Of a DNA stretch of 39,548 bases, positions 25,275 to 33,005 are shown piece after piece (the stretch's first letter is position 1; each line of letters starts with the position of its first letter). The notes beneath the pieces were generated by a model that was not told the origin of the DNA, ran no database searches, and saw nothing but the letters and a program-made list of their open reading frames with translations. This DNA comes from CAYJLB01 sp964370845 (GTDB lineage: Bacteria; Bacillota; Clostridia; Oscillospirales; Ruminococcaceae): the NCBI GenBank assembly GCA_964370845.1, contig CAYJLB010000018.1:1-39548 (forward strand), written 5' to 3'. The position numbers and the translations under genes were made by a program.

Positions 25275-25341
25275 AAGCAAGTTACTTTAATCGACGTTAA
25301 GAAAAAACGGTTAAAACACTATTATTTCAGGAGGATAAAAT

Positions 25342-25776
25342 ATGTCAACGACTTATATGCCTAAGGCTGCTGACCTTACAAACCGCAAATGGTATATTTT
25401 AGATGCTTCAGGACTACCTCTAGGTAGAGTTGCAACTAAAGCTGCTCACATTTTGCGTGGAAAACACAAACCAACTTACGCACCACATGCTGACTGTGGT
25501 GATCACGTTATCATCATCAACTGTGACAAAGCTATTTTAACTGGTAAGAAATTAGACCAAAAGAAATACCAATGGCACACTGGATGGATTGGTGGCTTGA
25601 AAGAAATCAAGTACTCCAAACTGATGGCTGAACAAGCAGACAGAGCGATGAGAATTGCTGTAAACGGAATGCTTCCAAACAATGCACAAGGAAGAAAACA
25701 AATCACTAGATTACACGTTTACAAAGACGGTACTCATGAGCAAGCTGCTCAACAACCAGTTAATTACGAATTATAA
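25342..25776 (+). CDS. rplM: 50S ribosomal protein L13
   Basis: A 144-residue ribosomal protein of standard length. The family pattern is plain: RKWYILDASGLPLGRVATKAAHILRGKHKPTY-type N-terminus (residues 15-46), GDHVIIINCDKAILTGKK, and the C-terminal AVNGMLPNNAQGRKQITRLHVY. The ATG has AGGAGGATAA immediately upstream. It is paired with rpsI 17 bases downstream, the universal arrangement, under one strong promoter. Codon use differs from the neighbours, as expected for highly expressed genes. Confidence 0.98.
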   Translation: MSTTYMPKAADLTNRKWYILDASGLPLGRVATKAAHILRGKHKPTYAPHADCGDHVIIINCDKAILTGKKLDQKKYQWHTGWIGGLKEIKYSKLMAEQADRAMRIAVNGMLPNNAQGRKQITRLHVYKDGTHEQAAQQPVNYEL

Positions 25777-25793
25777 GAAAGGAGCTTTTTAAA

Positions 25794-26195
25794 ATGTACG
25801 AATCAAAGCAACCATATTTTTATGGTACAGGAAGAAGAAAACACTCAGTAGCAAGAGTTCGCGTTTACGAAGGCTCAGGTAAAATAACTATTAATGGTAG
25901 AGATATTGACGATTATTTCGGTCTTGAAACTCTAAAATTAATCGTTCGTCAACCACTTAACCTAACTGAAACAATGGGTAAATTTGACATTGTTTGTACA
26001 GTTAAAGGTGGCGGTTTCACTGGTCAAGCTGGTGCAATCAGACATGGTCTTTCAAGAGCTTTATTACTTTTCAATGCTGAATTACGTCCATCACTTAAGA
26101 GCGCAGGCTTCTTAACTCGTGACCCACGTATGAAAGAAAGAAAGAAATACGGACTCAAAGCTGCACGTCGTGCGCCACAATTCTCAAAGAGATAA
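25794..26195 (+). CDS. rpsI: 30S ribosomal protein S9
   Basis: A 133-residue protein with the S9 hallmarks FYGTGRRKHSVARVRV at the N-terminus, GGGFTGQAGAIRHGLSRAL in the middle and the basic tail ending in APQFSKR, which reaches the decoding P site. The ATG has GAAAGGAGC upstream. It is the second gene of the rplM operon and is followed by a strong terminator. Confidence 0.98.
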   Translation: MYESKQPYFYGTGRRKHSVARVRVYEGSGKITINGRDIDDYFGLETLKLIVRQPLNLTETMGKFDIVCTVKGGGFTGQAGAIRHGLSRALLLFNAELRPSLKSAGFLTRDPRMKERKKYGLKAARRAPQFSKR

Positions 26196-26211
26196 TTTGC
26201 TTATCTATACA

Positions 26212-26242
26212 AAAGACTTCCCGATTTGGGAAGTCTTTTTTT
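26212..26242 (+). terminator. rplM-rpsI terminator
   Basis: An 11-base-pair perfect stem (AAAGACTTCCC with GGGAAGTCTTT) with a GATTT loop and a T-run, 16 bases after the rpsI stop. It also lies just beyond the 3' end of the convergent gene at 26253. Confidence 0.92.
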
Positions 26243-26252
26243 ATTTAGCTAT

Positions 26253-27356
26253 TTATTTTTGTACAGTGACACCGTTACCGCAATATGGGCATTTATTTGC
26301 TTTTCCATAAGTAGCTACAAACTCGCCGTTGCAATTTCCACAATATACTTGTGCAAATCGGTCATAATTTACATTGTCGTCTAAATATTTGATGATTGAA
26401 TTTCTTTCATCATAGGTAACGCCCGCTAAATATTCATATTTAATCAAAAATTTGAGATTTTTAGCGGTAAAGGCTGGGTCTTCTTTAAGTATCTTGGCAA
26501 GCTCGCTAACTTTTATTCCCTCTGGTTTGCGAGTGTGTATTACAGTTGCAAGATAACGAGCAACTATAGGTCTTGTTTTTTTAGTTTTTATTGCGTGAAT
26601 AATTTTTTTAATAAAATATGCAAACAAAGTGAGCGGTGCTACTCCTACTGCTATCATAAAAGGAAAATTATCTGCGTTTATTCCATCTTTTATTGCAAAA
26701 AGCAATATTAAGTAAAAATCTACTAAGGCAATTAAAATTGGAATTCCGCAACCTATGCGTTTATCTTCTTTAAGGCTTTCCATTTCGGCAGAATTTGTAC
26801 CGATATTGTTTGCTACAACTGTTTCTGCTGTATCTGGAGCCATTTGACTGCTTCCGCAATACTCACATTCAAAACCTTTTCCCTTTGCAACTAAATTAGT
26901 AACTCCGCAGTTTGGACATTTTATATTGATAAAGTTAAGTTTGTTTTCTCCGTCAACATTTGCTGTATCAAGGTAGATAATTTTATTTTTTTGATAGTCA
27001 ATTACAATTCGATTAATATATCCAAAGTGAATTAACTCTTGGATAAGTGAAATTACTTTCAGCTCCGTGACTTTTAGTGAGTCAGCAAATATTTGAAGTC
27101 CTACGCCATTTGGAGATTGGTAATGTTCAATAAGTTTTGTTATTTTTTCAGTTCGTTTAACAAAACTTAGTCGTTTTGCACCAAATATAATCATTCCTAC
27201 ACCAATAATAAAAGATAGCAAACTAACTAGAATTACCCTTGGAGTAATTTCAAATTCAATGCCATAACTTTGGGTGAATAAGTTAGAAATAAGAAAAATG
27301 AAAACAAAAAGTATCCCGATTGCAATGTTTAAAATAGCGGTGTTTCGATTATTCAT
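26253..27356 (-). CDS. membrane protein with duplicated TM-TM / winged-helix / zinc-ribbon modules
   Basis: A 367-residue protein I do not recognise as a named family. It has two successive modules of the same plan. Module 1 (1-170): two transmembrane helices (8-28 and 40-60), a winged-helix-like segment (70-130) and a zinc ribbon with Cys147, 150, 164 and 167. Module 2 (200-367): two helices (203-223 and 232-252), a winged-helix-like segment (268-327) and a zinc ribbon with Cys339, 342, 356 and 359. Both ribbons have CxxC-13-CxxC spacing. The start is ATG 27356, preceded by AGAAAGGA; a longer frame begins upstream of the predicted promoter region. It is convergent with rpsI and divergent from the channel-like gene. 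Function unknown. Confidence 0.75.
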   Translation of the reverse strand: MNNRNTAILNIAIGILFVFIFLISNLFTQSYGIEFEITPRVILVSLLSFIIGVGMIIFGAKRLSFVKRTEKITKLIEHYQSPNGVGLQIFADSLKVTELKVISLIQELIHFGYINRIVIDYQKNKIIYLDTANVDGENKLNFINIKCPNCGVTNLVAKGKGFECEYCGSSQMAPDTAETVVANNIGTNSAEMESLKEDKRIGCGIPILIALVDFYLILLFAIKDGINADNFPFMIAVGVAPLTLFAYFIKKIIHAIKTKKTRPIVARYLATVIHTRKPEGIKVSELAKILKEDPAFTAKNLKFLIKYEYLAGVTYDERNSIIKYLDDNVNYDRFAQVYCGNCNGEFVATYGKANKCPYCGNGVTVQK

Positions 27357-27386
27357 AAGTATTAATTCCTTTCTAATGCAATTTTG

Positions 27387-27415
27387 CTTATAAGATAAGT
27401 TTATCATTAAGGCAA
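27387..27415 (-). promoter_or_regulatory. promoter of the duplicated membrane protein gene
   Basis: On the minus strand TTGCCT (27415-27410) and TATAAG (27392-27387) are 17 bases apart, about 30 bases before the ATG at 27356. This excludes the upstream in-frame ATG at 27443 as the start. Confidence 0.5.
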
Positions 27416-27469
27416 AATTATGTAAATGTGCGTTTTGGCACATTCTAATAAAATATTTGCTATTTATTC

Positions 27470-27498
27470 TTGAAAATAATACTTTAGTATGATATAAT
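27470..27498 (+). promoter_or_regulatory. promoter of the channel-like gene operon
   Basis: TTGAAA (27470-27475) and TATAAT (27493-27498) are 17 bases apart; the start would be near 27505, about 60 bases before the TTG start codon at 27567. Confidence 0.65.
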
Positions 27499-27566
27499 TA
27501 TATTGCAAAATTTGGGGAATTTAGTTTTAATTTCATTGAAACTAAAAAAGAAAGGATAGGGGAATT

Positions 27567-28670
27567 TTGAAATCACTAAACAATTTAAACAGTAAGAAAA
27601 AGAAATCTATAATAGTTTTATTTATAGTAATACTTGCGTTTTACTTAATATTAACTGTTGTATTTAGCGGGCTTTTATATGGCAATAAAGTTGCTGCTGA
27701 GCAAAAACACGCCGATAGACTTGACCCTACGGCAACTACTGATGTTTATCCTGAGGGGGACTATACAGAAGTAAAAATTGGTATGTATGTTGAATCATTG
27801 CGTAATATTTCAATCGATAATTCAAGTTTTGACGCAGTATTTTATCTGTGGTTTTCTTGGGAGGGTGAAAAAGAATTTAGCCCAGGGGCCAGTTTTCAGT
27901 TAGTAGGAGGTCAAATCTCTGAAAAAACCTTAGTTAGTGAACGTTCGGAAGATGACAGTCATTATCAACGTTATAAAGTTACTGCAACTGTTGATAAATA
28001 CTACGATTTGACTAGATTTTCTTTGGAAGATCATATGCTTAATATTTATATCGAGGATACTACTAGAGATGGTTCACGTCTGCGTTATGTAGCTGATGTT
28101 GAGGAAACTAACATTAGTTCCCGTGTTTCTGTACCGGGATTTGAAGTTTATGATGGAATTCACTCAGCGGTAAAACCTCACTCCTACAAATCAACATACT
28201 CATCACCGGGTGCTGTCGAGGGTGCGGACAGGGTTTTCTCTCAATATGTAATAGGAATTCCTATTAATCGTACTGATATTGGATTTTTCCTACGAATGCA
28301 AATCCCATTTGTTCTGTCAGTTTTATTAGGACTTTACTCACTATTTTCACATCGCACTGATGCTGACTCATTAGGATTATCGGGAGCATCATTCTTTGGT
28401 GTTGTTGCAAATGCCTATGTGGTAACAGCTCTTATTCCTCCAAATGGTGGTGGTTTTGGGCTTACTGATATGATTTATGTAATGTCGTTGATATCAGTTT
28501 TACTTGTTGTAACTGTATCATTATACTCGCTAAATGCGCGTCATAAATTGGGCGAAGATGGCGATGATACATTTATTCACGTTGTAGACAGGACTGCATT
28601 CTTTGGAATTGGTATAGGCTATGCAATTATAACTTTAGCTTTACCTCTCAGTGCAATACTTTATATTTAA
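27567..28670 (+). CDS. putative prokaryotic pentameric ligand-gated ion channel homologue
   Basis: A 367-residue membrane protein. An N-terminal hydrophobic segment (15-38), a signal peptide or extra helix, is followed by a ~165-residue beta-rich extracellular domain. Four helices follow at about 239-260, 271-291, 298-322 and 340-365, with a loop between the third and fourth. This is the topology of Cys-loop/GLIC channels. Segments line up by eye with GLIC: IGMYVESLRNISIDNSSFDA with its first ligand-domain strands, LWFSWEGE with the conserved Trp region, and LTRFSLEDHMLNIYIED with the LDFRRYPFDSQTLHIY-type pre-loop motif. No Cys-loop cysteines are present, as usual in bacteria. The start is TTG 27567 with AGGGGAA upstream. 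It is followed by a GNAT acetyltransferase. Another DUF membrane family of similar shape is possible. Confidence 0.5.
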   Translation: MKSLNNLNSKKKKSIIVLFIVILAFYLILTVVFSGLLYGNKVAAEQKHADRLDPTATTDVYPEGDYTEVKIGMYVESLRNISIDNSSFDAVFYLWFSWEGEKEFSPGASFQLVGGQISEKTLVSERSEDDSHYQRYKVTATVDKYYDLTRFSLEDHMLNIYIEDTTRDGSRLRYVADVEETNISSRVSVPGFEVYDGIHSAVKPHSYKSTYSSPGAVEGADRVFSQYVIGIPINRTDIGFFLRMQIPFVLSVLLGLYSLFSHRTDADSLGLSGASFFGVVANAYVVTALIPPNGGGFGLTDMIYVMSLISVLLVVTVSLYSLNARHKLGEDGDDTFIHVVDRTAFFGIGIGYAIITLALPLSAILYI

Positions 28671-28693
28671 TATTATAAAAAGTGGAGCGTATA

Positions 28694-29197
28694 ATGGAAT
28701 TAATTAAGACAACTTTAAATGACGTAGATTTGGCTATGGAAATTATCGATATAGCAAAAAAACATTTAAAAGAGCAAGGAATTAATCAGTGGCAATCAGG
28801 TTATCCCGATTTTGACTGTATAAAAAATGATGCTGTAAAGGGAAAAGGTTTTTTCATAACAGAAAATGATGGCGTTTTAGGTTATTTGTGCATTGATTTC
28901 GATGGTGAAAATGCTTATGATAGCTTAAATGGTAATTGGAACAGTAATGAAAAATATGTTGTTGTGCATCGATNNNNNNNNNNTAATGAAAAGGCTCGTG
29001 GAAAAAATTTGTCAACAGTTGTTTTTGATTTAGTTGAAGAATTAAGCAAAAAGCAAGGTGTGTTTTACTTTAGAGTTGACACAGATGCTGACAATAAAAA
29101 AATGCAACACATATTAAAAAAGAATGGATTTTCTTATTGCGGAACAATTTGGTTCGACAATAGCGAAAAAATTGCCTTTGATAAAAAATTAATATAA
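28694..29197 (+). CDS. GNAT-family N-acetyltransferase (spans an assembly gap)
   Basis: About 168 residues. The start of the fold is typical of GNAT proteins related to YkkB/RimI (MELIKTTLNDVDLAMEII, HLKEQGINQWQSGYPD). VVVHR precedes the N-run, and NEKARGKNLSTVVFDLVEE is the acetyl-CoA pyrophosphate-binding motif A. DTDADNKKMQHILKKNGF is motif B. It transfers acetyl from acetyl-CoA to an amine; the substrate is unknown. ATG 28694 follows GTGGAG; an in-frame GTG at 28682 overlaps that SD. The frame is kept across the 10 Ns, and four missing residues fit the normal distance between VHR and the R-G-K loop. It is likely co-transcribed with the channel-like gene 23 bases upstream. Confidence 0.82.
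   Translation: MELIKTTLNDVDLAMEIIDIAKKHLKEQGINQWQSGYPDFDCIKNDAVKGKGFFITENDGVLGYLCIDFDGENAYDSLNGNWNSNEKYVVVHRXXXXNEKARGKNLSTVVFDLVEELSKKQGVFYFRVDTDADNKKMQHILKKNGFSYCGTIWFDNSEKIAFDKKLI
28974..28983. other. assembly gap (10 N)
   Basis: Ten undetermined bases inside the GNAT gene. The reading frame continues on both sides and the spacing fits the protein family, so the gap size is probably right or off by a multiple of three. Confidence 0.99.
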
Positions 29198-29212
29198 GGA
29201 ATGGTGGACAAT

Positions 29213-29827
29213 ATGAATTTTGACATTGCAAAATTAAAATGGACAAACGAGCCTAAAGAATTTTCAATTGAAAAAGATAAAATCGAGATTATAACTGAGG
29301 GTGGCACTGATTTATGGCAAAGAACTTATTATAAATTTAGAAATGACAATGCGCCAATGTTGCAAATGGAAACTTTTGAAAAAGAGTTTTCTTTTGATGT
29401 GAAAATTGATTTTAATAGCGATAATAATTTTGACCAAGCGGGAATTGTTATGTATTTAGACAGCGAAAATTGGATAAAAGCTTCTGTTGAGTATGGAGAT
29501 GAAAAATCTCAGTTTTTAGGGGCAGTAGTGACAAACAACGGATTTTCCGACTGGTCTACAACCCGAATTCCAGCTGATATTAAGACAATGTGGTTTAGAT
29601 TAAGTCGCAGAGATGAAGATTTTTGTGTAGAAAATTCTTATGACGGTGAAAATTTTGAACACATTAGAATTTGTCATATGTTTAATGGAAAGGAAAAAAT
29701 TAATTTTGGATTATATGCTTGTAGCCCAGAGGACGGAGCTTTTAAGGCTACTTTCACAAACTTCAAAATGACTGATTGTAAATGGGCATTGCACACTGGA
29801 CAACAACCTGACGAAGATTTAATATAA
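29213..29827 (+). CDS. DUF1349 family protein (concanavalin-like fold)
   Basis: A 204-residue cytoplasmic protein of the DUF1349 group, predicted beta-sandwich (lectin/glucanase-like fold). The diagnostic part is FDQAGIVMYLDSENWIKASVEYGDE, then GFSDWSTTRIP and WFRLSRRDEDFCVENSYDGENF with FGLYACSPEDGAFKATFTNF at the end. Family members such as yeast YBR056W-linked or bacterial regulators of glycan genes are poorly defined, so no activity is assigned; carbohydrate binding is a guess from fold. ATG 29213 is correctly spaced from GGTGG; the in-frame ATG at 29201 touches AAGGA and is unlikely. Last gene of the channel-GNAT-DUF1349 run, followed by a terminator. Confidence 0.85.
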   Translation: MNFDIAKLKWTNEPKEFSIEKDKIEIITEGGTDLWQRTYYKFRNDNAPMLQMETFEKEFSFDVKIDFNSDNNFDQAGIVMYLDSENWIKASVEYGDEKSQFLGAVVTNNGFSDWSTTRIPADIKTMWFRLSRRDEDFCVENSYDGENFEHIRICHMFNGKEKINFGLYACSPEDGAFKATFTNFKMTDCKWALHTGQQPDEDLI

Positions 29828-29831
29828 AATT

Positions 29832-29880
29832 AAAAGGTGTGAGGAAACTGAAAAAAGTTTTCTCACACCTTTTGTTATTT
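29832..29880. terminator. bidirectional terminator between convergent genes
   Basis: A stem of 12 perfect pairs (AAAAGGTGTGAG with CTCACACCTTTT) extended by a few inner pairs, with a loop containing TGAAAAAA. T-rich sequence follows on both strands. It resembles the other GTGA-GAAAC hairpins of this window. Confidence 0.85.
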
Positions 29881-29885
29881 TAAGG

Positions 29886-31565
29886 TTACATTAATTCAAC
29901 ATCGTAGCCATAATACATTGCGTATTCATAAGCATAGCTAGAGTCGCTACAACGAATCGTCACTAAGTCGGAACTTAACCAAAATTCATCAAATAATGCT
30001 CCGTCAATAAATTCCACACTGTCGGGAATTTCGATTACAACTTCTTCGTCATGACTGAAAGTGGAAAATGCTCCGTATTGAAGCGATTGGACGCCACTTG
30101 GAATAATTACTTCAGTTGCATTATTTAAACTAATTGCTCCCGTTGCAATATTTTTTACTCCCTCGGGAACTAAAATTGTATCACTTCCATGTTCAACATA
30201 CATATCTACCAATAAACCGTCGCCAATTATAAAATTTCCGTAAAAAGGAAAGTATTCATAATACCATGCGTTTACAGAAAAAGATGTATCGGTACAATGT
30301 GTAATTGTTGAAGGAATTGTTAAATCAATCAAATTTTCACAAGCGAAAAATGCATCTGCGCCGACATAAAGCAGCCCTTCAGGTAAATTTGCTGCTACTA
30401 ATTGATTACACTCGCTAAATGCGCCTTCTCCGATGTCTTGTAGATTGGCTGAAAAAGCAACATTTGTCAAGCTGTCCATTCCGAAAAAGGCATAATCGCC
30501 GATTACATAAACGCTATCGTTCATTGCGACAGAGGTTACTGACTCGTTTTCATAAAATGCGTAAGAGTCGATTAGTCCGATTGTATCGGGAATAGTAACA
30601 TTTGGCGCACTTCCGATATATTTTATTAGAACGTCAGAAATTATTACAAATCCATCTTCATCAACGTTTTCATAGTAGTTTGAATAATTAAACGCTCCCT
30701 TCTCAAGAAAAACGTCTTGAGAAATTCCGCTTGTCGGAAGCATTGTGATAAGTCCATATTCCCCAACATATTCTAAAGAAGAAGGAACTTCACCAAAGTC
30801 AATTCCATATTCTTCGTCACCTGCTTGAGCAAAAGCATAAGGATAAACCTCTTTTAAACCATCAGGTAAAACTGCATATTCAAGGGCGTAACAGTCATAA
30901 AAAGCAAAAGATCCAATACTTTCCAAACTTTCTGGGAAAATTACCGCAATAACGTACTCGTCGTAAAAAGCACCGTCGGCAATATGCGTAACTCCCTCAG
31001 GGATTACAATTACAGCAGGAGAGTCACCCTCCTCAATACCATAAACAACACCGTCTTCGATAATTGGAACTGTAGGAACGTATTGGCTATATTCAGATGG
31101 AATATTATATTTTTCTCCATTTATTGATTTATCCACATATTCATCGTCATAATCGTCAGCTTCAGCGTTGTATTCATATTCGAAAGAACCAGGGTTTTCA
31201 ACACTTGTTTCCTCATTTTCAAAAAAACCATAAACAACAAAACCAACAATAGTAATTGAAACTAAAATAACTAATATTGCTATAATTTTAGTAGCACTAA
31301 CTGACGAAGCACCTTTCCCGTCATAGCTATATTCAACTTTAGCATAAGTAGTGTTTGTAGAATTTGTAGTTTTTGACGGAGTGTTATTAATTGAAACTCC
31401 AGCTGTTTTTTGTGTTATATTTGCATAACTTTGCTGGCTTACACTAGAAGCTTTTCTATCATCTTTGCTTTCGTCATAATAAGCACTATGTAAACCGCCA
31501 CAATCTGGGCAAACTCCATTTTCTTTTTTAGGGTTAAACTCCCTACCGCACCAATCACAATTCAT
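29886..31565 (-). CDS. zinc-ribbon, single-TM, BspA-type leucine-rich-repeat surface protein
   Basis: A 559-residue protein. The N-terminal zinc ribbon has Cys3, 6, 19 and 22 (CDWCGREF ... CPDCGGLH). A Ser/Thr-rich cytoplasmic spacer and one transmembrane helix (about 93-114) follow. The outer region (115-559) has many BspA/LRR_5 repeats of the type VTSVAMNDSVYVIGDYAF and LTNVAFSANLQDIGEGAF. The zinc ribbon faces the cytoplasm if the helix is a signal anchor. BspA repeats mediate adhesion or protein binding in oral and gut bacteria; the ligand is unknown. The start ATG 31565 keeps the first zinc cysteines at the N-terminus; a GTG seven codons upstream overlaps the SD AAAGGA. It is preceded by its own promoter. 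Confidence 0.85.
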   Translation of the reverse strand: MNCDWCGREFNPKKENGVCPDCGGLHSAYYDESKDDRKASSVSQQSYANITQKTAGVSINNTPSKTTNSTNTTYAKVEYSYDGKGASSVSATKIIAILVILVSITIVGFVVYGFFENEETSVENPGSFEYEYNAEADDYDDEYVDKSINGEKYNIPSEYSQYVPTVPIIEDGVVYGIEEGDSPAVIVIPEGVTHIADGAFYDEYVIAVIFPESLESIGSFAFYDCYALEYAVLPDGLKEVYPYAFAQAGDEEYGIDFGEVPSSLEYVGEYGLITMLPTSGISQDVFLEKGAFNYSNYYENVDEDGFVIISDVLIKYIGSAPNVTIPDTIGLIDSYAFYENESVTSVAMNDSVYVIGDYAFFGMDSLTNVAFSANLQDIGEGAFSECNQLVAANLPEGLLYVGADAFFACENLIDLTIPSTITHCTDTSFSVNAWYYEYFPFYGNFIIGDGLLVDMYVEHGSDTILVPEGVKNIATGAISLNNATEVIIPSGVQSLQYGAFSTFSHDEEVVIEIPDSVEFIDGALFDEFWLSSDLVTIRCSDSSYAYEYAMYYGYDVELM

Positions 31566-31610
31566 AAAAATGTTCAGTCCTTTCACTTTGTAAATTTCAC
31601 ATACTTTGTA

Positions 31611-31639
31611 ATTATAACAAAATGAAAGGAAAATATCAA
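31611..31639 (-). promoter_or_regulatory. promoter of the BspA-type gene
   Basis: On the minus strand TTGATA (31639-31634) and TATAAT (31616-31611) are 17 bases apart, about 45 bases before the ATG. It implies separate transcription from the methyltransferase gene upstream. Confidence 0.65.
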
Positions 31640-31668
31640 GTGGAAATCTATTTAAAGTAAAAAATAGA

Positions 31669-32832
31669 TTAATTGATTAGTTCACTTTCTAAAAGAGTTT
31701 TCAATGTTGGATTTACTCCATATAAGTTGCAAAAATCTTCTATTTCTTTTGTAAGCTGTGACTTGTCTGCGGTATTTCCACCTTTTACAGCTCTTATTAA
31801 TATATTTTTTGGGGAATGTGAAATGTCAACAAACTCAAGTAACTGAGTGGAATAACCACAGAGTTGTAGTAAGTTTCCTCTTATGCTGTCAGTAGCAAGG
31901 GCGGACATTCTTTCTTTTACCAAGCCGTAACGAGTGAATAAAGTGTTTTTGTTTTCGCCAATTTGTCCATTAATTTCATGTTGACAACAAGGGACAGAAA
32001 GTATAATATTCGCATTCATTTTTACAGCGTGATACAAAGCAAAATCCGTCGCAGTGTCACAAGCGTGCAAAGTTATCACCATATCAATATCGTTGCTATC
32101 TTTAAATAATGCAACATCGCCTGTTATAAATTTCAATTTGTCATAACCATATCCCTTGGCAATTTCATTGCATTTATTTATAACATCTTCTTTTAGGTCA
32201 AGGCCTGTTATTGTTGTAGGAATTTTCTTAACAAAATTCAAATAATAGTACAAAATAAAAGTAAGATAGCTTTTTCCACAACCAAAGTCCAAAATATTTA
32301 AGCTTTCTGGATTTTTATGTCTTATAGTGTCTTCAACAAACTCAACAAAACGATTGATTTGCCTAAATTTATCTTGCATAGAATTTACAACTTTTCCCTC
32401 TTTTGTAAAAACACCTAAATCTACCAGTGGCGGAATGAACTCACCCTCTTGAAGCAAATATTCCTTTTTACGATTATGATTTTTTGGAGCATTTGATATT
32501 GCATTAGTCAGTTTTTTTCTATTATGAAGAAGTTTATCTTTTTTAGAAAATTTTAAACTATAACTATATTCATTTGTATTAAATGAAAACTGCCTAAATT
32601 TATTTAACAGCAAATTTTCAAGTTCCTTTGCCATTTCTTTTGAGGAATAATTATAGTGGAAAGCTTGCTTTTGAGTGAAAAGTTCCAATTGATATTTTAT
32701 TTCTCCGCCGATTTCCATTAATGTGATTTTGCCTTTTTGATGTTCAGTATTTTCATTTCGTGGAACAGAAAAAGTTCCTTCTATAAGTAAGTTTTTTTCA
32801 ATAATCTCGCAAAATATTTTTAAATCTTCCAT
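31669..32832 (-). CDS. class I SAM-dependent methyltransferase (METTL25-like)
   Basis: A 387-residue protein. The N-terminal half (1-170) is an alpha/beta region rich in Lys. The C-terminal half is a Rossmann methyltransferase. NILDFGCGKSYLTF is the SAM-binding motif I. ITGLDLKEDVINKC is motif II, and DMVITLHACDTATDFAL and ILSVPCCQHEI are the distinctive blocks shared with the METTL25/RRNAD1-like family. The substrate is unknown; relatives are suspected rRNA or protein modifiers. The ATG at 32832 is eight bases after GAGGTGA; the in-frame ATG 11 codons upstream coincides with the predicted transcription start and is rejected. It has its own near-perfect promoter. Confidence 0.85.
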   Translation of the reverse strand: MEDLKIFCEIIEKNLLIEGTFSVPRNENTEHQKGKITLMEIGGEIKYQLELFTQKQAFHYNYSSKEMAKELENLLLNKFRQFSFNTNEYSYSLKFSKKDKLLHNRKKLTNAISNAPKNHNRKKEYLLQEGEFIPPLVDLGVFTKEGKVVNSMQDKFRQINRFVEFVEDTIRHKNPESLNILDFGCGKSYLTFILYYYLNFVKKIPTTITGLDLKEDVINKCNEIAKGYGYDKLKFITGDVALFKDSNDIDMVITLHACDTATDFALYHAVKMNANIILSVPCCQHEINGQIGENKNTLFTRYGLVKERMSALATDSIRGNLLQLCGYSTQLLEFVDISHSPKNILIRAVKGGNTADKSQLTKEIEDFCNLYGVNPTLKTLLESELIN

Positions 32833-32871
32833 AAAAATAATCACCTCGTTTTTAAATTTTATCATTGGCTA

Positions 32872-32900
32872 ATTATACCACGATAAAAAAGTAAAATCAA
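32872..32900 (-). promoter_or_regulatory. promoter of the methyltransferase gene
   Basis: On the minus strand TTGATT (32900-32895) and TATAAT (32877-32872) are 17 bases apart; transcription would start near 32865. Confidence 0.75.
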
Positions 32901-32906
32901 TATTAA

Positions 32907-32952
32907 AGAGGGTGTGACGAAACTAAAAAAACAGTGTTTCGTCACACCCTCT
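32907..32952 (-). terminator. strong hairpin after the GH127 gene
   Basis: A perfect 17-base-pair stem (AGAGGGTGTGACGAAAC at 32907-32923 with its complement at 32936-32952) and a 12-base A-rich loop. The minus-strand T-tract after it is short, so termination is likely but the element may also be a dispersed repeat. Confidence 0.65.
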
Positions 32953-32965
32953 CTTTGTAAAACGC

Positions 32966-32993
32966 AAAAACTGTATTTCGTTACAGCCCCTTT
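32966..32993 (-). repeat. partial second copy of the hairpin element
   Basis: Read on the minus strand, GGGGCTGTAACGAAATACAG then TTTTTG resembles the left arm and loop of the adjacent hairpin (AGGGTGTGACGAAACACTG then TTTTTTT). CTGTA and TACAG could pair before the T5 run, giving a small terminator of its own. Confidence 0.45.
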
Positions 32994-33005
32994 AATAACT
33001 TTAAT

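Noticed and set aside
25275..25341. Ribosomal-protein L13 leader structure
   Set aside because: I could not fold a convincing conserved hairpin in the ~60-base leader, so only the promoter is reported.
28682..29197. GNAT gene as a pseudogene because of the N-run
   Set aside because: The frame continues and the motif spacing is normal; the Ns are an assembly matter.
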